Source: Lachnoclostridium sp. UBA7122
Lineage (GTDB): Bacteria > Bacillota > Clostridia > Lachnospirales > Lachnospiraceae
Direction of reading: 5' to 3'
DNA length: 5,326 nucleotides
Assembly: GCA_002493085.1 (NCBI GenBank)
Contig: DKXQ01000089.1
Coordinates: forward strand, 1-5,326
Shown here: positions 1 through 5,326 of the stretch, piece after piece
Numbering within the stretch: position 1 is the stretch's first letter
How the letters are laid out: every line of letters starts with the position of its first letter
Program-made: the position numbers and the translations under genes
The notes under the pieces: model-generated
Seen by the model: the letters and a program-made list of their open reading frames with translations, nothing else
Database searches by the model: none
What the model was told of the DNA's origin: nothing

Positions 1-145
1 GTATTTTGAGGCTTTATGCACCACTGCGTGTTCCCATTGAAGAGGGAGCGGGCTGGCCGTTGTAAGAACTTTGAAATTGCCATGCCAGAGTCCATATATG
101 ATATCGTATTTGAAAATAGCACAATATATTTAAGCTTTCATATAC
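1..145. other. Gene-poor left edge with a short unassigned open frame
   Basis: I recognise no gene here. The segment is slightly more GC-rich than the coding DNA that follows. On the plus strand one frame is open from 10 to a TAA at 151-153, with an ATG at 16 that would give about 45 residues. A minus-strand frame is also open from about 134 to the window edge. Neither shows a recognisable motif, and I see no good ribosome binding site ahead of the ATG. The plus frame ends inside the 20-base inverted repeat at 146-165, so the segment may be the edge of a dispersed repeat or a decayed mobile element. That is inference. Confidence 0.3.
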
Positions 146-165
146 CCAGATAAAGTTACACTATC
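146..165 (+). repeat. Left copy of a 20-base inverted repeat
   Basis: The sequence CCAGATAAAGTTACACTATC occurs here, and its reverse complement occurs at 5307-5326 with 19 of 20 bases matching (A/G at the fifth position). The two copies point inward toward each other about 5.1 kb apart, as transposon ends would. No transposase lies between them, so a dispersed intergenic repeat is at least as likely. The copy ends 16 bases before the -35 box of the cheX promoter. Confidence 0.55.
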
Positions 166-181
166 GGCGTAGATACCAAAC

Positions 182-210
182 TTGACATAAAGATGCAAAC
201 GGTATATGAT
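182..210 (+). promoter_or_regulatory. Sigma-A promoter of the cheX-like gene
   Basis: A perfect -35 box TTGACA (182-187) is followed by a 17-base spacer and the -10 box TATGAT (205-210), one base from consensus. Transcription would start near 217, leaving a leader of roughly 40 bases before the GTG start at 258. This is the best promoter in the window. Confidence 0.75.
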
Positions 211-242
211 TTTATTGTATTTAGAGGAAAGTATTGCAGCAT

Positions 243-250
243 AAGGAAGG
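243..250 (+). promoter_or_regulatory. Ribosome binding site that favours the GTG start at 258
   Basis: AAGGAAGG lies 7 bases before GTG 258 and is followed by TGAT, so the stretch nearly matches the 16S-complementary sequence AAGGAGGTGAT with one inserted base. The alternative start, TTG at 234, has only AGAGG at 223-227 and uses a rarer start codon. Confidence 0.6.
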
Positions 251-257
251 TGATGTA

Positions 258-722
258 GTGACAACCGAACATGTTAATTCCTTTATTCTTTCGGTATGTA
301 AAATTATGAAAGAAATGTGTATGCTTGATTTTAAAGCGGGTGAACCAGTATTAAAAAAAGGCGTATATCTGCCAGACAGTTCACTGGTCAGGATAGGCTT
401 TTTGTCAGGTTTTAAAGATGGGCTGCTTATATTAAACATAAACCATAATACAGCACTTGGAATTGTTTCAAGGCTGGTTATGGCACAAGACGCAGATGGG
501 ACAATAGATAGACTGGGACAGAGTGCCATTGCTGAACTTGGAAATATGATAGCTGGCAATGCTGCTACAGTATTTACAAACAACAACAGCAATATTATAT
601 ATATTACACCGCCTTTATACTATACTGGCGGACAGTACGTAAACGATGACAGGGAACTGTTAAGTATACCATTTTCTTCGGAGATTGGTAATTTATCAGT
701 AGATATACTTTTTAATGTATAA
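258..722 (+). CDS. cheX: CheX-family chemotaxis phosphatase-like protein
   Basis: The product is 154 residues from GTG 258, or 162 from the alternative TTG 234. It matches the single-domain CheX/CheC fold family, whose members dephosphorylate CheY-P in the cytoplasm to reset chemotactic signalling. The key evidence is the signature S89-x3-E93-x2-N96 followed by MIAGNAA; in the family this D/S-x3-E-x2-N helix supplies the Glu and Asn that act on the CheY phosphate. Only one such motif is present, as in CheX; CheC has two. The length is normal for CheX. The N-terminus (VTTEHVNSFILSVCKIM) fits the usual start just before the first helix. The gene has its own promoter (182-210) and its own terminator directly at the stop codon, so it is probably monocistronic. 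No other chemotaxis gene is in the window. The family call is firm; the partner response regulator is not known. Confidence 0.85.
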   Translation: MTTEHVNSFILSVCKIMKEMCMLDFKAGEPVLKKGVYLPDSSLVRIGFLSGFKDGLLILNINHNTALGIVSRLVMAQDADGTIDRLGQSAIAELGNMIAGNAATVFTNNNSNIIYITPPLYYTGGQYVNDDRELLSIPFSSEIGNLSVDILFNV

Positions 723-747
723 GAGAGGTTTTATGCCCTCTCTTTTT
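721..747 (+). terminator. Intrinsic terminator of the cheX-like gene
   Basis: GAGAGG (723-728) pairs perfectly with CCTCTC (737-742) across an 8-base loop and is followed by five T residues (743-747). The AA at 721-722, part of the cheX stop codon, can pair with the first two T residues and lengthen the stem to eight pairs. Confidence 0.8.
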
Positions 748-772
748 CCAATATGCAGAATAAAATTTATAT

Positions 773-777
773 GGAGG
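773..777 (+). promoter_or_regulatory. Ribosome binding site that sets the GTG start at 784
   Basis: GGAGG lies 6 bases before GTG 784. The in-frame ATG codons at 715 and 733 fall in the end of cheX and in the terminator hairpin, lack a comparable binding site, and would add a non-conserved N-terminus. GTG 784 is therefore the likely start. Confidence 0.7.
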
Positions 778-783
778 CATGGT

Positions 784-1512
784 GTGGCAGGATATAAAAG
801 ATACCATAAAGAAGATAACATTTCATATGCGCTTGGGATTACAGTTACTTTTGAACTGCTCTTGTCCAAACCAGAGTATGTCAATAAAGTATATGTACAT
901 TCTGCAATGAAAAAAGGCGATACATTAAGTAAATTGGAGTCTGTGTGCAAAGATGCAAAGGCTGATATAGTTTATACAGATAAAATATTTAATATATTGT
1001 CGAAGAAAGAAAACTGTTATGTAATAGGTGAATTTAGGAAGTTTGAAAGCGGGCTTAATGATGACAGGTCTCATATTGTGCTTGTCAATCCGTCGGATGC
1101 TGGAAATATGGGTACAATTTTAAGAAGTGCACTGGGTTTTGGACTGGACCAGATAGCTGTGATACGTGAGGCTGCTGATATATTTAACCCAAAAGTTGTA
1201 AGGGCATCAATGGGCGCTGTATTTTCATCAGAATATGAATATTTTGACAGTTTCAATGAATATCTTGTAAAATACAGCAACAGGGAACTGTATCCGTTTA
1301 TGCTTAATGCCAGAACCAGCTTGCACGATTTAAAGCCAGGCAGAAAGTTTTCGCTTATATTTGGCAATGAGGCAAGAGGATTGCCAGATGAGTTCTTATC
1401 AGTAGGCACATCTGTCATTATTCCACATTCAGCGGGGATTGACAGCCTGAATCTGCCAATAGCGGCAAGCATAGCTATGTATGAAGCGACAAAGGCAGAA
1501 TTTAAAATTTGA
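784..1512 (+). CDS. TrmH/SpoU-family RNA 2'-O-methyltransferase
   Basis: The product is 242 residues from GTG 784. It carries the three SPOUT-class motifs that form the trefoil knot and bind S-adenosylmethionine: motif 1 NPSDAGNMGTILRSA (about 102-116), with R114 as the expected catalytic arginine; motif 2 LIFGNEARGLP (191-201); and motif 3 IPHSAGIDSLNLPIAASI (213-230). The first 95 or so residues resemble the substrate-binding N-terminal domain common in this family. Such enzymes methylate a ribose 2'-OH in tRNA or rRNA. Which RNA is modified cannot be told from sequence, so no specific gene symbol is given. The gene follows the cheX terminator by 36 bases with no clear promoter of its own in between, so it may depend on read-through or an unrecognised promoter. 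Its stop codon overlaps the -35 box of the next transcription unit. Confidence 0.9.
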   Translation: MAGYKRYHKEDNISYALGITVTFELLLSKPEYVNKVYVHSAMKKGDTLSKLESVCKDAKADIVYTDKIFNILSKKENCYVIGEFRKFESGLNDDRSHIVLVNPSDAGNMGTILRSALGFGLDQIAVIREAADIFNPKVVRASMGAVFSSEYEYFDSFNEYLVKYSNRELYPFMLNARTSLHDLKPGRKFSLIFGNEARGLPDEFLSVGTSVIIPHSAGIDSLNLPIAASIAMYEATKAEFKI

Positions 1513-1539
1513 CAAGTCTGGTATAATATATGTATTATA
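1509..1539 (+). promoter_or_regulatory. Candidate promoter and AT-rich palindrome ahead of the GTPase operon
   Basis: TTGACA (1509-1514) is followed by an 18-base spacer and TATTAT (1533-1538). The -10 box lies inside a perfect inverted repeat, TATAATA (1522-1528) and TATTATA (1533-1539), separated by TATG. An alternative -10, TATAAT at 1522-1527, has no matching -35. A palindrome over the -10 is where a repressor would bind, and metal-responsive Fur/Zur proteins would suit the operon, but the sequence does not match a Zur box I know and is AT-rich enough to arise by chance. Confidence 0.5.
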
Positions 1540-1566
1540 GTATTTTTAGAAAGGAAGGATATAAAA

Positions 1567-2667
1567 ATGGCAAAGATTGATATTATTTCAGGTTTTCTTG
1601 GCGCAGGTAAGACAACTTTGATTAAAAAACTTATAGCAGAAGCATTCCAGGGTGAAAAGCTGGTTATTATTGAAAATGAATTTGGTGAAATAGGAATTGA
1701 TGGGGGATTTTTAAAAGAATCAGGCATACAGATTACAGAGATGAACTCAGGGTGTATATGCTGTTCACTTGTTGGTGATTTTAGTGAGGCTTTAAAAGAA
1801 GTTCTCGAAAAATATTCACCTGACAGGGTTATTATAGAGCCATCAGGCGTAGGAAAACTTTCAGATGTTGTTAAAGCAGTAAAAAATACAGGCAGTTCTG
1901 TTGAAATAAATAGTACTGCAGTTGTCGTAGATGCATCAAAATGTAAGATGTATATGAAAAATTATGGTGAATTTTATAATAACCAGATTGAATATGCAGG
2001 GACAATTATACTTAGCAGGACACAAAAAATATCAGATGACAAGCTTAATACATGTCTGAAACTTATACGTGAAAAGAATGAGGAAGCATCAGTAATTACT
2101 ACGCCATGGGATGATATAGATGGCAGGAAAATTTTAGAAGCTATGGAAAAGGTTAATTCACTTGAAAAAGAGCTGGTTATGGAACATGGACACCATCACC
2201 ATCATGAAGATGGTGAAGAATGTCACTGTCATGAGCATGGACATGAAGGACATCACCACCACCATGCAGATGGTGAAGAGTGCCACTGTCATGAGCATGG
2301 ACATGAAGGACATCACCACCACCATGCAGACGGTGAAGAGTGCCACTGTCATGAGCATGGACATGAAGGACATCACCATCACCATGCAGATGAGGTATTC
2401 ACAAGCTGGGGCATAGAGACAGCACATAAATTTACAGAGGAAGAGCTTAAGGATATACTCAATAAACTTTCTACAGGCAGCAGCTATGGTGAAGTGCTGC
2501 GTGCGAAAGGAATAGTAGCACCAGCTGAGGGCAAGTGGTTTCACTTTGACCTTGTGCCAGAAGAGACAGAACTTAGAAGAGGTACTGCCGACTTTACAGG
2601 CAGGGTATGTGTTATAGGTTCAAAATTAGATGAAAATGCTATTAAAGAGCTATTTCATGTAATATAA
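1567..2667 (+). CDS. COG0523/CobW-family GTPase with His/Cys-rich metal-binding insert
   Basis: The 366-residue product has the G3E GTPase layout of COG0523 metal chaperones/insertases: P-loop GFLGAGKT (9-16), the acidic ENEFGE stretch (36-41), the metal-binding CxCC motif CICC (63-66), the Walker B-like VIIEPSG (88-94), and a CobW C-terminal domain from about 276 to the end, including VLRAKGIV. Between the domains, residues 207-273 contain 33 His and 6 Cys in repeats of 20 residues. Such loops in this family bind zinc, nickel or cobalt. The usual NKxD guanine-specificity motif is replaced by SRTQ (150-153), so nucleotide preference is uncertain. The start is supported by GGAAGGA 7 bases upstream. 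The gene is the first of a two-gene operon with the paralogue 14 bases downstream. The family is clear; zinc as the metal is inference. Confidence 0.93.
   Translation: MAKIDIISGFLGAGKTTLIKKLIAEAFQGEKLVIIENEFGEIGIDGGFLKESGIQITEMNSGCICCSLVGDFSEALKEVLEKYSPDRVIIEPSGVGKLSDVVKAVKNTGSSVEINSTAVVVDASKCKMYMKNYGEFYNNQIEYAGTIILSRTQKISDDKLNTCLKLIREKNEEASVITTPWDDIDGRKILEAMEKVNSLEKELVMEHGHHHHHEDGEECHCHEHGHEGHHHHHADGEECHCHEHGHEGHHHHHADGEECHCHEHGHEGHHHHHADEVFTSWGIETAHKFTEEELKDILNKLSTGSSYGEVLRAKGIVAPAEGKWFHFDLVPEETELRRGTADFTGRVCVIGSKLDENAIKELFHVI
2191..2394 (+). repeat. 60-bp in-frame tandem repeat encoding the His/Cys-rich loop
   Basis: Two full 60-bp units (2221-2280 and 2281-2340) differ at only two positions, both silent. 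A third unit is truncated after 54 bases (2341-2394), and a diverged half unit precedes them (2191-2220). Each full unit encodes 20 residues: CHCHEHGHEG followed by HHHHHADGEE. The near identity at DNA level points to recent duplication, probably by replication slippage, so copy number may vary between strains. Confidence 0.9.
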
Positions 2668-2681
2668 CAGGAGAGACATAT

Positions 2682-3656
2682 ATGTTTAAAAGAAAGAAAA
2701 AAGAAATGATGGTATATGTCGTTATGGGTTTTCTTGAGGCAGGAAAAACAAGCCTTATCTGTGACCTTATAACAGATGATATGTATGATGATGTAAAGAC
2801 TCTGATACTTGCGTGTGAAGAAGGGGAAGAAGAGTATACGCAGGATATTCTTAACAGAGGAAAAGCAGTCTGTGAATATATTGAAGATGAAGAGGCATTT
2901 TGTGGTGAAGTTATAAAGAAGTTTTTGAAAAAACACAGGCCTGACAGAATAATTATAGAATATAATGGTATGTGGCCAGTGGCACATATACCAAAACTCT
3001 GTGATGAACTTGAAGAAATATGTTTTGACAGTGAAGTGATATTCCAGACCTTAGATGTTGCCAATGATGAAACATTTTTACTATATATGAAAAATATGCC
3101 ATCTATGATGGTAGAACACTTTAAAATGGCACAGATGGTCATAGTAAACAGATGTACTGTAGAAAAAACGAATAAAACTGCAATAAGGGGAAGCATAAAA
3201 GCAGTAAATCCGGCAGTACAGATTGTATATGAATCAGAAGATGATGCTTTCTATGAGATGAAAGAAGAACTGCCATTTGATATAAATGCAGAAGTGATAG
3301 ATATATCAAATGACGATTTTGGACTCTGGTATATAGATATGTCTGAACACCAGGAAAATTATGATGGCAAGACATTAAAAGTAACAGGAATGATACAAAA
3401 GCCATCAGGATTGCCACAGGGATTTGTGGTATTTGGAAGGTTTGCCATGACATGCTGTGCCGATGATGTACAATATATGGGATTTTTGTGCAAAGCAGAC
3501 AGCTGGGAAGAGTATAAAAATAAACAATATGTGACGGTTACAGCACGCCTGGAATACAAATATATGGATGAATATGGTGAAGAGGGGCCTGTATTTTACG
3601 CAGAAGAGATAATTCCAGCAGAAAAGCCTGATGAAGAACTTGTATACTTTAACTGA
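2682..3656 (+). CDS. CobW-like GTPase with TIGR03943/DUF1980-like C-terminal domain
   Basis: The 324-residue product starts with a lysine-rich stretch and a CobW-like P-loop domain: GFLEAGKT (16-23) and RIIIEYNG (89-96), colinear with the upstream paralogue. The CxCC motif is missing; the equivalent place reads EEAFCGE (70-76) with a single Cys. The NKxD position reads NRCT (156-159). There is no His-rich loop and no CobW C-terminal domain. Instead, residues about 205-324 resemble the C-terminal part of the TIGR03943 putative permease subunit family: GKTLKVTGMI (229-238), then VVFGRFAMTCCADD (249-262), then a beta-rich end closing in PDEELVYFN. AGGAGAG 6 bases before the ATG and a 14-base gap from the previous stop indicate translation as part of the same operon. 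The predicted role is nucleotide-driven metal handling with a membrane partner; that partner is not in this window. The GTPase part is confident; the C-terminal assignment is from recalled family pattern. Confidence 0.85.
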   Translation: MFKRKKKEMMVYVVMGFLEAGKTSLICDLITDDMYDDVKTLILACEEGEEEYTQDILNRGKAVCEYIEDEEAFCGEVIKKFLKKHRPDRIIIEYNGMWPVAHIPKLCDELEEICFDSEVIFQTLDVANDETFLLYMKNMPSMMVEHFKMAQMVIVNRCTVEKTNKTAIRGSIKAVNPAVQIVYESEDDAFYEMKEELPFDINAEVIDISNDDFGLWYIDMSEHQENYDGKTLKVTGMIQKPSGLPQGFVVFGRFAMTCCADDVQYMGFLCKADSWEEYKNKQYVTVTARLEYKYMDEYGEEGPVFYAEEIIPAEKPDEELVYFN

Positions 3657-3685
3657 TGTTAATATGCACATCTGTCTGCTTTGTT

Positions 3686-4732
3686 TTATGAGTCTGCAAA
3701 TGTTTCATAAATTGTACGTATTATAACTACTGCAAATGGTCCAAGCACTATTCCGCTGACCCCAAATAGTTTAAGCCCTATATATATTGAAAGCAGCATA
3801 AAAAATGGAAGAATATCCATATTGTTGCCAAGCAGTTTTGCCTCAAGTATTTCCCTTACAAATATTGTTATAATATATGCAATAAAAAGGATAGCTGCAC
3901 AGGCGAAATTACTGTGAAATATATAATATATGCCAACAGGACATAAAACCAGGCCGCTGCCAAGAATAGGGAGTGCATCAATAAGTGAAATTAAAAGCCC
4001 TATAAGCACAAAGTACGGATTTTTGATTAGCATAAATGCCAGGCTGCATACAAACCAGTTTGTGCATATTATTATGCCTTGTGATTTAAGATATCCAAGG
4101 CCTGTTTCTTTAAGTGTGTGCATTATTTTATGAATATGTGGATAAAACCTGTTTTTAGCATATAGATTGTGGATACGGTCTATATCCCTGCACAGAACAA
4201 TCATACTGACCAGTATTATAAATATAATGGCTATAACATGTGTAAATATATTAATACAGCCCGAAAATATCTGTCCTGCATTATTTAGAAGTTTATCAAC
4301 ATATCCTGTTTGTAAAAGTGCAATTTTTTCATTGGCAAAATTTAGTGTAGTTCCATCCTGTACACTAAGATAGTAGTCAACACAGTGGCAGCACTTTTTA
4401 AGACAGCTATAGAAAAAACTGCTGTAAAGCTGGTAGTAGACAGGAAAATTATTTATTAAAAGCTGTATTTGCCTGCATATAAGCCACACAATTAATGAAA
4501 AAGCACCAGAAGCTGAAACAAAAAATATAGTAAGTGTACTTCCATATGAAAACCACACAGGCAGTCCGCACTTCTTTCTTAAAAAGTTAATAACAGGCAG
4601 TAACATTCTCAAAAATAAATATGCAATTATAAATGGAAATACAAGCGGAAGTATAAACTTAAGTGAAAGGCATACAATAGCTGTTATTATTGTAAGTATA
4701 GCAAGTGTTTTAAGCAGATGGCGGCTATCCAT
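3686..4732 (-). CDS. ytvI: AI-2E/YtvI-family membrane permease (sporulation type)
   Basis: The 348-residue product is an integral membrane protein of the AI-2E transporter (PF01594) family, closest in length and pattern to the sporulation protein YtvI. Hydrophobic segments lie at about 8-48 (two helices), 62-88, 160-182, 220-248, 250-272, 277-293 and 308-340. Family landmarks are GYLKSQ (213-218), IDALPILGSG (251-260), VREILEAKLLGN (292-303) and GLKLFGVSGIVLGP (319-332). The start is set by AAAGGAGG 5 bases upstream (plus-strand 4738-4745). The frame stays open further upstream to 4981, but that extension crosses the divergent small gene and has no family match. The gene is convergent with the GTPase operon; only 29 bases separate the two stop codons and no terminator hairpin is visible there. 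Substrate unknown. A Cys cluster (C110, C114, C115, C117) is unusual. Confidence 0.88.
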   Translation of the reverse strand: MDSRHLLKTLAILTIITAIVCLSLKFILPLVFPFIIAYLFLRMLLPVINFLRKKCGLPVWFSYGSTLTIFFVSASGAFSLIVWLICRQIQLLINNFPVYYQLYSSFFYSCLKKCCHCVDYYLSVQDGTTLNFANEKIALLQTGYVDKLLNNAGQIFSGCINIFTHVIAIIFIILVSMIVLCRDIDRIHNLYAKNRFYPHIHKIMHTLKETGLGYLKSQGIIICTNWFVCSLAFMLIKNPYFVLIGLLISLIDALPILGSGLVLCPVGIYYIFHSNFACAAILFIAYIITIFVREILEAKLLGNNMDILPFFMLLSIYIGLKLFGVSGIVLGPFAVVIIRTIYETFADS

Positions 4733-4904
4733 AAAATCCTCCTTTCTGGCTAATAGCTTTATTATTGTCTGCAAAGCAAAAGTTTCATATTCATAATAAA
4801 AATTGTAATATATGTAATTATTGCTAAATCTTCCTGCATTATAATCTGGCATAAGGTTATAATACTGGTGCCAGGCCGGATATAAGTCAAAAAGGAGGAT
4901 TATA
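4733..4904. promoter_or_regulatory. Divergent intergenic region between ytvI-like gene and small ORF
   Basis: This 172-base AT-rich gap must hold the promoters of both flanking genes. It has strong ribosome binding sites at each end: AAAGGAGG on the minus strand (4738-4745) and AAAGGAGG on the plus strand (4891-4898, 6 bases before the ATG). TATAAT boxes occur on the plus strand at 4840-4845 and 4858-4863, but neither has a good -35 at proper spacing. This could reflect a sporulation sigma factor, though I could not identify such a promoter. Confidence 0.4.
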
Positions 4905-5087
4905 ATGGATAAGGGCAATAAAAAACAGGTGTACAATACCACTGCAAACAGTATTAATAATAATGACACGAAAATGAGCACAAAAGATTATGAAAGAAAT
5001 CTGGCTACAGAAAAAAAACTTGCAAATTATAAAGAGCAGATGAGCCAGCTTGTAGACAGGATAGCTTCTAAAAACTTTCAGGGATAA
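4905..5087 (+). CDS. Small hydrophilic protein of unknown function (60 aa)
   Basis: I do not recognise this protein. It is 60 residues, rich in Asn, Lys, Thr and Glu, with no Cys, no signal peptide and no membrane segment. The first 24 residues are Asn/Thr-rich and probably disordered; residues 25-56 (KDYERNLATEKKLANYKEQM and onward) have the charge spacing of an amphipathic helix. It is kept as a gene because AAAGGAGG sits 6 bases ahead of the ATG, which is as strong as any binding site in the window, and because codon use resembles its neighbours. It is transcribed away from the ytvI-like gene and might share its regulation, for instance in sporulation; that is inference only. No terminator follows directly; the first clear one is at 5256-5281. 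Confidence 0.65.
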   Translation: MDKGNKKQVYNTTANSINNNDTKMSTKDYERNLATEKKLANYKEQMSQLVDRIASKNFQG

Positions 5088-5139
5088 CTAGGTGGTGTTT
5101 CCAATCCGCAGTAATTTATTCCTGCGAAGGCAAAGTGAG

Positions 5140-5164
5140 GATGTGCAAGCTTGCTTGCATCATC
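5140..5164 (+). repeat. Hairpin-forming palindrome in the 3' intergenic region
   Basis: TGCAAGC (5144-5150) and GCTTGCA (5153-5159) pair across a TT loop. GATG (5140-5143) pairs with CATC (5161-5164), leaving T5160 bulged, for 11 pairs in total. No T-tract follows, so it is not a standard terminator. A weaker CGCAG/CTGCG stem (5107-5111 with 5122-5126) lies just upstream. Confidence 0.55.
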
Positions 5165-5181
5165 TGAGCGCGCCCGCAAGG

Positions 5182-5251
5182 GTCAAATACCCCGCAACTC
5201 TGCTGCGAAAGACAAATTGATGCCCCGTCAGCTTGCTGCGGGGTATTTGAC
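5182..5251 (+). repeat. GC-rich inverted repeat with alternative pairings
   Basis: GTCAAATACCCCGCA (5182-5196) is a perfect 15-base inverted match to TGCGGGGTATTTGAC (5237-5251), with 40 bases between. Inside the loop, CCCCG (5223-5227) plus CAGC (5229-5232) can pair instead with GCTG (5235-5238) and CGGGG (5239-5243), with T5228 bulged. The two stems compete for the same 3' arm. The design resembles dispersed palindromic intergenic elements seen in clostridial genomes, or an attenuator-like switch. Confidence 0.6.
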
Positions 5252-5255
5252 TTAT

Positions 5256-5281
5256 GGGAGGGCAGAAAAGCTCTCCTTTTT
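5256..5281 (+). terminator. Intrinsic terminator near the right edge
   Basis: GGAGGGC (5257-5263) pairs with GCTCTCC (5270-5276), with one G-T pair and a 6-base loop, and runs into five T residues (5277-5281). It would end transcripts arriving from the small gene at 4905-5087, about 170 bases upstream, or act within the structured leader of a gene beyond the window. Confidence 0.75.
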
Positions 5282-5306
5282 GATATCCTGCCAGTTTGCT
5301 GTGGTG

Positions 5307-5326
5307 GATAGTGTAACTTTACCTGG
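5307..5326 (-). repeat. Right copy of the 20-base inverted repeat
   Basis: The reverse complement reads CCAGGTAAAGTTACACTATC and matches the copy at 146-165 at 19 of 20 positions. The match reaches the last base of the window, so the repeat may continue beyond it. Confidence 0.55.

Noticed and set aside
715..783. N-terminal extension of the methyltransferase to ATG 715
   Set aside because: It overlaps the cheX stop and the terminator hairpin, has no good ribosome binding site, and GTG 784 with GGAGG fits the family N-terminus.
1071..1727. 218-codon minus-strand open frame
   Set aside because: It is antisense to the conserved methyltransferase and the CobW gene start, with no motif or ribosome binding site.
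2191..2394. CRISPR-like array
   Set aside because: The repeat is a directly tandem 60-bp coding unit without spacers, in frame within a GTPase gene.
2158..2544. Long open frames overlapping the His-rich repeat on the minus strand and in another plus frame
   Set aside because: They are by-products of the 60-bp repeat, giving Met-rich low-complexity products in the wrong frame.
3685..3711. TTTATGA/TCATAAA inverted repeat as a terminator of the convergent genes
   Set aside because: The 7-bp stem is AT-rich, has a 13-base loop and no T-tract, and lies within the end of the ytvI-like coding sequence.
4733..4981. 83-residue hydrophobic N-terminal extension of the ytvI-like ORF
   Set aside because: It is antisense to the small gene, contains no family match, and the ATG at 4732 has a strong ribosome binding site and gives the usual family length.

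Overview
The window looks like a chromosomal stretch of a low-GC, spore-forming Firmicute, most likely a clostridial organism of the Lachnospiraceae type. The reasons are AT-rich coding sequence, strong AGGAGG-like ribosome binding sites, GTG starts, a CheX-type chemotaxis phosphatase, a YtvI-like sporulation membrane protein, and GC-rich palindromic intergenic repeats. The genus cannot be fixed from the sequence alone.

Layout. Bases 1-181 hold no convincing gene. They contain a 20-base sequence (146-165) that returns inverted, with one mismatch, at the very end of the window (5307-5326). A good sigma-A promoter (182-210) then drives a CheX-family gene (258-722), which ends in an intrinsic terminator (721-747). 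A TrmH/SpoU-family RNA methyltransferase follows (GTG start at 784, ends 1512). A second promoter-like sequence, with an AT-rich palindrome over its -10 box, overlaps the end of that gene. It precedes a two-gene operon: a COG0523/CobW-type GTPase with a 67-residue His/Cys-rich insert built from 60-bp tandem repeats (1567-2667), and 14 bases later a second CobW-like GTPase whose C-terminus resembles the TIGR03943/DUF1980 family (2682-3656). On the opposite strand, convergent with this operon, is an AI-2E/YtvI-like permease (3686-4732). A 60-residue hydrophilic protein of unknown function is transcribed divergently from it (4905-5087). The last 239 bases carry stacked hairpins, two alternative stems competing for one arm, and an intrinsic terminator.

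How the genes may work together. The clearest functional unit is the GTPase pair. By family knowledge, COG0523 proteins are metal (often zinc) chaperones or insertases, and TIGR03943 proteins are putative partners of DUF318-type permeases. The first protein keeps the CxCC metal motif and adds a large metal-binding loop. The second keeps the nucleotide-binding P-loop, has lost CxCC, and carries the permease-subunit-like tail. I infer a metal-trafficking module in which one protein loads metal and the other couples nucleotide hydrolysis to a partner, perhaps a permease encoded elsewhere. The CheX, methyltransferase and YtvI genes have no evident link to it. I saw no transposase, phage gene, tRNA, rRNA or CRISPR array.
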